From contig JBGCED010000020.1 of NCBI GenBank assembly GCA_045106055.1, forward strand, positions 1-12,197: a DNA stretch of 12,197 bases. Reading direction: 5' to 3'. The DNA is from JBGCED01 sp045106055 (GTDB lineage Bacteria > Pseudomonadota > Alphaproteobacteria > CBDDJK01). Position 1 is the first letter of the stretch, and every line of letters starts with the position of its first letter. Shown one piece after another: positions 1 through 5,930 of the stretch. Below the pieces are notes generated by a model that did no database searches, was not told where the DNA came from, and saw only the letters and a program-made list of their open reading frames with translations. A program made the position numbers and the translations under genes.

Positions 1-644
1 TCAAATTCAGCATCCCCATCAATCGTGATCATGCTGCCAGCTGCGCTAGCATTTGCGGATGCGGCCTGGGGTTTTGCGCTGCCCGTTTTAACCGCAAGTT
101 CAATATCGGCTTTATGAATGCGCCCCCTTGGCCCTGTGCCTTTCAGCAAGCCAAGATCAAGCCCATTTTCTACGGCAAGCCGTTTTGCAAGCGGGCTGAT
201 GAAAATACGATCCCCCGTTTTTTGCGCGCTTGCGGGCTGAGATGAGGCTGGCGCAGCTTGTTGGGCTGGCGCAGTGTTTGGTTCTGCTGCTGGCGCAGTG
301 TTTGGTTCTGCTGCTGGCGCAGTGTTTGGTTCTGCTGCTGGCGCAATCGCCGCGGGCGCGCCCCCCTGATTGGCGCTTGCAGCCACTTCTGCGACATCTT
401 CGCCTTCTTCTGCCAGCATCGCAATCATGGTATTTACAGCAACGCCTTCTGTGCCAGCTTCAATCAAAATGGCAGCAATCACGCCCTCATCCACGGCTTC
501 CACTTCCATGGTTGCCTTATCGGTTTCAATTTCAGCAATGACTTGCCCTGATTCAACCATATCCCCCACTTTCACAACCCATTTTGCCAAAGTGCCTTCG
601 GTCATGGTTGGGGATAGGGCGGGCATAAGAATTTTTTGTGACAT
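1..644 (-). CDS. pdhC: Pyruvate dehydrogenase E2, dihydrolipoamide acetyltransferase (C-terminal part off the left edge)
   Basis: E2 core subunit of the pyruvate dehydrogenase complex. It moves the acetyl group from E1 to CoA on a swinging lipoyl arm in the cytoplasm. I translated the minus strand from ATG at 644 and read 214 codons without a stop to the window edge. Residues 1-83 are a lipoyl domain with the lipoyl-lysine motif ETDKATME (K43). Residues about 84-145 are an Ala/Pro-rich linker containing three copies of PAAEPNTA. Residues about 148-182 are a peripheral-subunit-binding domain (ISPLAKRLA, then GTGPRGRI). The catalytic acyltransferase domain lies beyond the edge. An AGAGGA ribosome binding site sits about 9 nt before the ATG. 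The gene starts 26 bp after the pdhB stop, so it is third in the operon. The two domains and the pdhB neighbour make pyruvate rather than 2-oxoglutarate dehydrogenase the clear choice. Confidence 0.95.
   Translation of the reverse strand, partial: MSQKILMPALSPTMTEGTLAKWVVKVGDMVESGQVIAEIETDKATMEVEAVDEGVIAAILIEAGTEGVAVNTMIAMLAEEGEDVAEVAASANQGGAPAAIAPAAEPNTAPAAEPNTAPAAEPNTAPAQQAAPASSQPASAQKTGDRIFISPLAKRLAVENGLDLGLLKGTGPRGRIHKADIELAVKTGSAKPQAASANASAAGSMITIDGDAEF
271..342 (-). repeat. Three perfect 24-bp tandem repeats in the pdhC linker
   Basis: Three identical 24-nt units start at 271, 295 and 319. They are in frame with pdhC and encode three successive octapeptides of the form PAAEPNTA in the flexible linker between the lipoyl and subunit-binding domains. 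The flanking sequence (GCGCCAGC-type codons) partly matches the unit, as expected of an array grown by slippage or unequal crossover. Gain or loss of a unit would only lengthen or shorten the linker by eight residues without breaking the frame. Confidence 0.95.
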
Positions 645-670
645 GGCGTTAAGTCCTCTTATTCTTTCTT

Positions 671-2038
671 TTAACGATAGCAAGCCGCTTTTGCAGCATC
701 AATAATGTCTTTGACATGTGGCAGCGCAAGCTTTTCAAGATTCGCAGCATAAGGCAGCGGCACATCCTTGCCTGTTACCCGCATGACAGGCGCATCCAGA
801 TGATCAAAACATTGCTCCATCATCAAGGCTGCAAGCTCTGCGCCGATCCCCGCAAATGGCCAGCCCTCTTCACAAGACACTAAGCGGTTGGTTTTCATCA
901 CGGATTGGATCAAAGTTTGTGTATCAAGCGGACGAATGGTGCGTAAATCAATGACTTCTGCATCAATGCCTTCTTCTGCCAAGGCTGCCGCAGCTTCCAG
1001 CGCGCGCCCAACCATAATTGAAAAGGCGGTGATGGTTACATCCTTGCCAGGCTTCACAATTTTGGCTTTGCCAATTGGCACAATCCAATCATCCGTATCA
1101 GGCACTTCAAAACTATTGCCGTAAAGCAGTTCATTTTCAAGGAAAATCACGGGGTTAGGATCGCGGATCGCCGATTTTAGCAAGCCCTTTGCATCGGCTG
1201 CGCTGTAGGGGGACACCACTTTTAAACCTGGACAATGGGCATACCAGCTGGCATAGCATTGTGAATGCTGCGCGCCCACCCGCGATGCTGCGCCATTTGG
1301 CCCGCGAAAGACAATCGGCGCGCCCATTTGCCCGCCACTCATATAAAGGGTTTTGGCAGCTGAATTGATAATATGATCAATCGCTTGCATCGCAAAATTA
1401 AAAGTCATAAATTCAACGATCGGCTTTAATCCCATAAAGGCTGACCCAACCGCAATCCCTGTAAAGCCATGTTCGGTGATCGGGGTATCAATCACGCGCT
1501 TATCGCCAAATTCATCCAGCAATGCTTGCGATACCTTATAAGCGCCTTGATATTGCGCAACCTCTTCGCCCATCAAGAATACATCTTCATCTTTGCGCAT
1601 TTCTTCTGCCATTGCATCGCGCAATGCTTCGCGCACAGTTTGGGTTTTCATATCGCCCGTCCAGTCGGGTTCTGCTTCCACAACCGCAACCGCTGCGCTT
1701 ACCGCCGATACAGATTCGCCAGCATCCCCGCCATCTGCACCGCCAGCAACAGGCGCAGCCGATACGCTATCCAAATCCGCGCTGCTTGCATCCTCGCCCT
1801 CTTCCAGCAATTTGGCAATCACCGTATTGACCGCAATCCCTTCGCTTCCAGCTTCAACCAGCAATTTTCCAACAATGCCTTCATCCACGGCTTCAACTTC
1901 CATTGTCGCCTTATCGGTTTCAATTTCTGCGATTACTTGCCCCGATTCAACGCTGTCACCAACCTTGACCAGCCATTTTGCCAATGTGCCTTCGGTCATG
2001 GTAGGCGATAATGCGGGCATTAAAATATCAATAGCCAT
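671..2038 (-). CDS. pdhB: Pyruvate dehydrogenase E1 beta subunit with N-terminal lipoyl domain
   Basis: Beta subunit of the thiamine-diphosphate-dependent E1, which decarboxylates pyruvate and acylates lipoamide together with PdhA. The protein is 455 aa from ATG at 2038. Residues 1-83 form a lipoyl domain with K43 in ETDKATME. Residues about 84-135 are an Ala/Val/Asp-rich linker. The rest is the transketolase-type pyrimidine and C-terminal domain (starting TVREALRDAM; EHGFTGIAVG; FRGPNGAA; DLRTIRPLD). Standalone E1-beta is about 330 aa, and the extra length is the lipoyl domain, a known alphaproteobacterial arrangement (for example Zymomonas and rhizobia). A TTG at 2047 could extend the frame by three codons, but AAGGA lies only 1 nt before it and 9 nt before the ATG, so I chose the ATG. 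It begins 18 bp after the pdhA stop. Confidence 0.96.
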   Translation of the reverse strand: MAIDILMPALSPTMTEGTLAKWLVKVGDSVESGQVIAEIETDKATMEVEAVDEGIVGKLLVEAGSEGIAVNTVIAKLLEEGEDASSADLDSVSAAPVAGGADGGDAGESVSAVSAAVAVVEAEPDWTGDMKTQTVREALRDAMAEEMRKDEDVFLMGEEVAQYQGAYKVSQALLDEFGDKRVIDTPITEHGFTGIAVGSAFMGLKPIVEFMTFNFAMQAIDHIINSAAKTLYMSGGQMGAPIVFRGPNGAASRVGAQHSQCYASWYAHCPGLKVVSPYSAADAKGLLKSAIRDPNPVIFLENELLYGNSFEVPDTDDWIVPIGKAKIVKPGKDVTITAFSIMVGRALEAAAALAEEGIDAEVIDLRTIRPLDTQTLIQSVMKTNRLVSCEEGWPFAGIGAELAALMMEQCFDHLDAPVMRVTGKDVPLPYAANLEKLALPHVKDIIDAAKAACYR

Positions 2039-2056
2039 AATCTTCAATCCTTGTTC

Positions 2057-3046
2057 CTAAGCCAATTCTTTTAGAATATCTGTATAAAGCGCATCAGGAG
2101 ATGGCTCGCTGCTGGTTTGCGCAAATTCAGCGGCTTGCGATACAATCGCCTTAATATCGCGATCAATCGTTTTTAAGTGATCTTCATCCGCAATCCCGCC
2201 TTTTAAGATGCGCGCCTTTACCTGTTCAATCGGATCTGAATCTTGCTTCATCTTATCAACCTCTTCTTTCGGGCGATATTTTGCAGGATCTGACATGGAA
2301 TGCCCGCGATAGCGATAGGTTTTCATTTCAAGGATAATCGGTCCTTTGCCTGACCTGCAATGGGCAACTGCTTCTTCGGCGGCTTCGCGCACTTTTTCAA
2401 CATCCATGCCGTTTACTTCCAGCCCCTTAATCCCATAAGCAAGCCCGCGATCATGTAAATTCGTCCCACTTGCAGAAGAGCGTTCAACCGAAGTTCCCAT
2501 GCCATATTGGTTATTTTCAATCACAAAAATAACGGGTAATTTCCACAAGGCAGCCATGTTAAAGGTTTCATAAACCTGCCCCTGATTGATCGCCCCATCG
2601 CCCAGATAGGTAACGGCGACCCGATCTTGACCGCGATATTTAATGGCAAAGGCTGTTCCTGCGCCAAGCGGGACTTGTGCGCCCACAATGCCGTGACCGC
2701 CATAAAAATTCTTTTCCTTGGAAAACATGTGCATAGAGCCGCCTTTTCCTTTGGAATAGCCCCCCTCGCGCCCTGTTAATTCCGCCATAACCCCTTTGGG
2801 ATCCATTCCGCAAGCCAGCATATGCCCGTGATCACGATAAGAGGTAATGGTGGTATCGCCATCTTGCATATGGGCTTGCATGCCCGTTACAACGGCTTCT
2901 TGACCAATATAAAGATGGCAAAATCCCCCAATTAATCCCATGCCGTAAAGCTGCCCTGCTTTTTCTTCAAACCGCCTAATCAGCAGCATTGCACGATAAT
3001 CGCTGAGCATTTGCTCGGCTTTTTGATTAGAATCTTTTTTTGCCAT
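2057..3046 (-). CDS. pdhA: Pyruvate dehydrogenase E1 alpha subunit
   Basis: Alpha subunit of the E1 component, which binds thiamine diphosphate and decarboxylates pyruvate. It is 329 aa, the usual length for the alphaproteobacterial heterotetrameric type. The thiamine-diphosphate/Mg signature runs from GDGAINQG (residues 149-156) to ENNQYGMGT (about 177-185). The conserved loop YRYRGHSMSDP is at about 234-244, and the N-terminal MLLIRRFEEKAGQLYG block is clear. The start is unambiguous: a strong AAGGAGG precedes the ATG by about 7 nt. It is the first gene of the pdhA-pdhB-pdhC operon and lies about 30 nt downstream of the predicted transcription start. The order and 18-26 bp spacings imply co-transcription with pdhB and pdhC. 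Confidence 0.97.
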   Translation of the reverse strand: MAKKDSNQKAEQMLSDYRAMLLIRRFEEKAGQLYGMGLIGGFCHLYIGQEAVVTGMQAHMQDGDTTITSYRDHGHMLACGMDPKGVMAELTGREGGYSKGKGGSMHMFSKEKNFYGGHGIVGAQVPLGAGTAFAIKYRGQDRVAVTYLGDGAINQGQVYETFNMAALWKLPVIFVIENNQYGMGTSVERSSASGTNLHDRGLAYGIKGLEVNGMDVEKVREAAEEAVAHCRSGKGPIILEMKTYRYRGHSMSDPAKYRPKEEVDKMKQDSDPIEQVKARILKGGIADEDHLKTIDRDIKAIVSQAAEFAQTSSEPSPDALYTDILKELA

Positions 3047-3084
3047 GAATACCCTCCTTAATCATTAATCATTATCCATTAAAA

Positions 3085-3113
3085 ATTATATTGATCCCCT
3101 GCTTGCCTGTCAA
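3085..3113 (-). promoter_or_regulatory. Consensus sigma70-type promoter of the pdhABC operon
   Basis: On the minus strand TTGACA (3113-3108) is followed by a 17-nt spacer and TATAAT (3090-3085). Both hexamers and the spacing match the housekeeping sigma consensus exactly. The predicted start of transcription is near 3078, leaving a leader of about 32 nt that ends in the strong AAGGAGG site of pdhA. The leader contains a small TAATGAT direct repeat but no evident attenuator. A perfect consensus suggests high constitutive expression; I see no clear operator overlapping it. Confidence 0.85.
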
Positions 3114-3145
3114 ACCTTATGTCTTTAAGTGTTTCCAACTTAACC

Positions 3146-3856
3146 TTATTGCGGCGACTGCCGCTCTCCGCTAATTTCAATCTCCATAATTGCCATCTCC
3201 ATCAAGCTTACCAATAATTGGGTGCGATCCTCAAAGTTGGTTTTTTCAAGCAATGCCTGTTTCTCAATCGCTTGCAACGGGCAGAACATGGATAGGGAAT
3301 TTACAATCCGTTCATCATCCACCTGTTCCAAAGATTCCCAATCAATGTTAAGCTCGTTGGCATTAAAATATTTTTTGCAAACTGAGAAAAAGGATTTGCG
3401 CGGCAGCTTTGCCATCACAGGCTCAAGATCAGATTCAAAATCATCATAAGCAACCTTGCCAACCCGAAAGCCAAACGGGTCTTGGCGGTCCGCTGCTAAG
3501 GAAAAGCGGCATTCCCCCTTAATCACAATTTCAAGGCGATTATCCGAATTTTCTTCAAAATGGACAATGCGCCCCAAACCGCCAAATTTCTGTAAAGGCG
3601 GTTTTTTTGAATTATAGCGTTTTAGCGTGCCTAAATCCGCCGATTGCTGCGCAAATTGATCCTTACCCACCGTTTGGACAACGCCAATAAACCGCCCATT
3701 TGCAAGCACCGTTTCAACCATTCTTAGATAGCGCGGTTCAAATATATTCAGCGGCAAATGGGTGCGCGGCAATAAAATCATATCGCCAACAGGAAATAGC
3801 GGTAATCTATCTGGAAAAATTTCAATGTCGGTTGCATCAAAAATGGTCTGATTCAT
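3146..3856 (-). CDS. LON substrate-binding-domain protein (not the full Lon protease)
   Basis: A 236-aa protein consisting essentially of the N-terminal LON (PUA-like) domain. The signature LPLFPVGDMILLPRTHLPL (residues about 18-36), followed by NIFEPRYLRMV, is the canonical start of this domain. A second block, GRIVHFEEN then RLEIVIKGECRF, follows. There is no AAA+ ATPase module and no Ser-Lys peptidase domain, so it cannot be a protease by itself. Stand-alone proteins of this kind are common in alphaproteobacteria, and their function is not firmly established. The gene starts 27 bp after the thioredoxin stop and is probably on the same transcript, which suggests a protein-quality-control role (inference). 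An AAGGG site lies about 8 nt before the ATG. The pdh promoter lies immediately downstream. Confidence 0.9.
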   Translation of the reverse strand: MNQTIFDATDIEIFPDRLPLFPVGDMILLPRTHLPLNIFEPRYLRMVETVLANGRFIGVVQTVGKDQFAQQSADLGTLKRYNSKKPPLQKFGGLGRIVHFEENSDNRLEIVIKGECRFSLAADRQDPFGFRVGKVAYDDFESDLEPVMAKLPRKSFFSVCKKYFNANELNIDWESLEQVDDERIVNSLSMFCPLQAIEKQALLEKTNFEDRTQLLVSLMEMAIMEIEISGERQSPQ

Positions 3857-3883
3857 AAGAAGCGCCCTTTTTAAATTTTAAGG

Positions 3884-4843
3884 TTATCGAAACAGCAAAG
3901 ACGATAATTTTCGCCGCGCTTGAATGGTCGCTGGATTTGTATGGCCTGCACGCTCAAAATAGCCCAACAATTCGCTGCGCGCAAGATCATCTTGCCAATG
4001 TAAATCATGGGACAAAATATTAAGGCATAAATCCATTGCCGCTTCATAATCCTCCAACCCTGCTTTTAATTTGGCAAGCTCAAGCATTGCGCTGAAGTTT
4101 TTTGGATTATTTTTAATTTCTGCTTCCAATTTTTCTTGTTCTGGTTGGCGTGATCCTGCGTGCTGCTTTGCATCAAATTTTGCCTGTAATTTTTGAAATT
4201 CTGGCAGATTGCGCGCTTCATCTTCCATGCCGTCAAGCAGATCAGCGGCTTCGTCAAGATGGCTGGCGGCGATTAATGCTTCAATCCATAATAGCCGCAA
4301 TTCAAGCGATTCTGGCGCGATTGCATATAGGGATTCGGCAAGCTGGATGGCTTCAGGCGGATTTCCAGCCTCGATCAAGCTTTTAAGCTGTAAAAGCTGT
4401 TCTGCAAGCTGGGAATTGGCTGCATTGCCGCCAGTCATTTCCAGCAAAGTCTTTAAAAATGCATCCAGCTGTGATTTTGGCTGCGCGCCTTGAAACCCAT
4501 GGACGGGCTGACCTTGAAAAAAAGCATAAACGGTTGGTACAGATTGAATTTGCAGCTGCCCCGCCAAATTGGGGGCTTGATCAATGTCAATCTTGGCAAG
4601 CCTGACCGCGCCCTTTGCTTCCATCGCAAGCTGTTCCAGCGCAGGACCAAGCTGCTTGCACGGCCCGCACCAGCTTGCATGAAAATCAACAATCACGGGG
4701 CGCACCATGCTTTCATTGATCACCATTTCCATAAAGCTGCTTTCATCGCAATCTATAATGTCCGCTTGCTGCCCCTGCGGTGCTGTTCCAACCTGTTTTG
4801 TTGCCTTTGCTTGCGCTTGCTCAAACCCAATCAATGAAGTCAT
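3884..4843 (-). CDS. cnoX: Chaperedoxin-type thioredoxin with TPR-like C-terminal region (CnoX/YbbN family)
   Basis: A 319-aa cytoplasmic protein with no signal peptide. Residues about 27-140 form a thioredoxin fold with the full redox motif WCGPC (W58-C62) and the cis-proline segment SVPTVYAF (P103). Residues about 145-319 are helical and TPR-like, with repeated A/L-rich helix pairs such as PPEAIQLAESLYAIAP and LDEAADLLDGM. That architecture is the CnoX/YbbN family, which holds unfolding proteins and can form mixed disulfides with them. E. coli CnoX lacks the catalytic CXXC, whereas this protein keeps both cysteines, so real redox activity is plausible. It is the first gene of a likely two-gene transcript with the LON-domain protein and is divergent from fpr. 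No strong ribosome binding site is visible before the ATG at 4843. Confidence 0.92.
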   Translation of the reverse strand: MTSLIGFEQAQAKATKQVGTAPQGQQADIIDCDESSFMEMVINESMVRPVIVDFHASWCGPCKQLGPALEQLAMEAKGAVRLAKIDIDQAPNLAGQLQIQSVPTVYAFFQGQPVHGFQGAQPKSQLDAFLKTLLEMTGGNAANSQLAEQLLQLKSLIEAGNPPEAIQLAESLYAIAPESLELRLLWIEALIAASHLDEAADLLDGMEDEARNLPEFQKLQAKFDAKQHAGSRQPEQEKLEAEIKNNPKNFSAMLELAKLKAGLEDYEAAMDLCLNILSHDLHWQDDLARSELLGYFERAGHTNPATIQARRKLSSLLFR

Positions 4844-4873
4844 GTTTTAATTCCCAATCATGCCCTAGGCATA

Positions 4874-4902
4874 TTTACATTTCAATAATATGATCGTATA
4901 TC
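4874..4902 (+). promoter_or_regulatory. Possible promoter in the cnoX/fpr divergent spacer
   Basis: The 136-bp spacer 4844-4979 is AT-rich and must hold start signals for both flanking genes. The best plus-strand candidate is TTTACA (4874-4879), a 17-nt gap, then TATATC (4897-4902), which is only a partial match to consensus. A 13-nt inverted repeat, ATGCC-CTA-GGCAT, lies at 4860-4872 just upstream and could be an operator, but it is short. No convincing minus-strand promoter for cnoX stood out. Confidence 0.25.
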
Positions 4903-4979
4903 ACAGTAGCTTATATGTGTAAAATCCAGTAATTTAGCAAGGGTAAAAATATCACCCCAATCAGCGGAATGTTTAAAAT

Positions 4980-5849
4980 ATGAATAATCCATCCCTCAAT
5001 ATTTCCCCGTCTCCCACTATGTCCCCGTCTCCTAGGCGCCCGCCCCGCCAGATTGATTCAAAGGATGCTGCGCGCATTTTAAAGGTTAAGCATTGGAATG
5101 ATCATTTATTTAGCTTTCAAGTTGAACGCCCGCCCGCATTAAGGTTTCGTTCAGGCGAATTTGTGATGCTGGGATTGCTGGGGGAAAATGACAAACCGAT
5201 TTTAAGAGCATATTCCATCGCATCGCCATCATGGGATGATGTTTTGGAATTTTATTCAATCAAGGTGCAAGATGGCGCGCTAACCTCCAAATTACAGCAT
5301 TTGCAAGCAGGCGATGATATTATCCTTAAAACCAAGCCCGTCGGCACATTGGTGCTGGATGCGCTATTGCCGTTCGATGATGCCGCACGCAATCACCCCA
5401 AAAATCTTTATTTAATGGCGACAGGAACAGGCTTTGCACCCTTTGCATCGCTTATTCGCGATTTGGAAGTGTATGAACGCTTTGACCGCGTGATTGTCAC
5501 CCATACTTGCCGTAACCTATCCGATTTTTCCTATTCAAAAACGCGGGTGGATGAAACCCTGACCCATGAATATATTGGCGATATGGCGCGGGATAAATTG
5601 CTTTATTACCCAAGTTCAACGCGCCAGCAAGCCCCCGTGATGGGCAGAATCACCCATTTAATTGAAACGGGGCAGATTTTTAAAGATTTAAACCTGCCGC
5701 CGCTTAATCCCGCCCATGATCGGGTAATGATTTGCGGCTCTATGGCGTTTAATCTTTCCATGGTGAAATTGCTGGGTGACCATGGCTTTGCCGAAGGCTC
5801 AAATTCACAGCCAGGCGGGTTCGTAATAGAAAAAGCGTTTGTTGGTTAA
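4980..5849 (+). CDS. fpr: Ferredoxin/flavodoxin-NADP(+) reductase
   Basis: A 289-aa FAD enzyme that exchanges electrons between NADP(H) and ferredoxin or flavodoxin. The FAD-binding RAYS motif is R76-S79, the NADP-binding GTGFAPF is at residues 149-155, and ICGS is at about 251-254. The C-terminus EKAFVG resembles the bacterial subclass IIA enzymes (Rhodobacter type, ending AFVG plus a short extension) rather than the enterobacterial form that ends in an aromatic residue. The first ~25 residues are a low-complexity Ser/Pro stretch (SPSPTMSPSPRRPP) not typical of the family. An internal ATG at 5019 could be the true start, but neither start has a clear ribosome binding site. It is the only plus-strand gene in the window, divergent from cnoX and convergent with dxs. 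Confidence 0.93.
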   Translation: MNNPSLNISPSPTMSPSPRRPPRQIDSKDAARILKVKHWNDHLFSFQVERPPALRFRSGEFVMLGLLGENDKPILRAYSIASPSWDDVLEFYSIKVQDGALTSKLQHLQAGDDIILKTKPVGTLVLDALLPFDDAARNHPKNLYLMATGTGFAPFASLIRDLEVYERFDRVIVTHTCRNLSDFSYSKTRVDETLTHEYIGDMARDKLLYYPSSTRQQAPVMGRITHLIETGQIFKDLNLPPLNPAHDRVMICGSMAFNLSMVKLLGDHGFAEGSNSQPGGFVIEKAFVG

Positions 5850-5855
5850 AAAAAC

Positions 5856-5916
5856 TTTATGTTTGCGCTCACCTTAACGGTGATGTTTTATGTTTGCGCT
5901 CACCTTAACGGTGATG
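5856..5916. repeat. Tandem duplication of a 30-nt hairpin-bearing sequence
   Basis: The same 30 nt occurs at 5856-5885 and 5887-5916, exactly identical, with a 1-nt gap (period 31). It fills almost all of the 81-bp space between the converging fpr and dxs genes. Each copy contains the inverted repeat TCACC-TTAAC-GGTGA (5869-5883 and 5900-5914). A shorter near-repeat, GCG(TT/CG)TGTTGGTTA, occurs at the end of fpr (5835-5848) and again just after copy 2 (about 5916-5929), so the duplicated block is itself flanked by similar sequence. Confidence 0.9.
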
Positions 5917-5919
5917 CGC
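5896..5919. terminator. Probable bidirectional terminator hairpin between fpr and dxs
   Basis: In copy 2 of the tandem repeat the 5-bp stem TCACC/GGTGA extends outward through GCGC (5896-5899) pairing with GCGC (5916-5919) across one bulged T. This gives about 9 bp with a 5-nt loop. Copy 1 lacks the distal GCGC and forms only the 5-bp stem. On the dxs strand a run of seven T follows copy 1, but about 14 nt beyond the hairpin, so a classical intrinsic terminator is not certain. The position between convergent genes favours termination. Confidence 0.5.
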
Positions 5920-5930
5920 GTGTTGGTTAG

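Noticed and set aside
230..551. Overlapping plus-strand open frames rich in repeated Leu/Cys/Trp residues
   Set aside because: They lie antisense to pdhC, and their repeats are the mirror of the 24-bp linker repeats. The minus-strand frame gives clear lipoyl and subunit-binding domains.
2039..2047. TTG start for pdhB
   Set aside because: The ribosome binding site is too close to the TTG and correctly spaced for the ATG at 2038.
1469..2060. Long plus-strand open frames opposite pdhB (up to 180 codons)
   Set aside because: They are antisense to a well-supported gene, have no family resemblance, and reflect its codon bias.
3068..3079. Four-codon open frame (ATG to TAA) in the pdhA leader
   Set aside because: It begins at the predicted transcription start, has no ribosome binding site and is too short to support as a leader peptide.
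3125..3143. Inverted repeat TTAAGT/ACTTAA downstream of the LON-domain gene
   Set aside because: A six-base AT-rich stem with no T tract is too weak to call a terminator.
5856..5916. CRISPR-like repeat pair
   Set aside because: There are only two copies with a 1-nt gap, no spacers and no cas genes.
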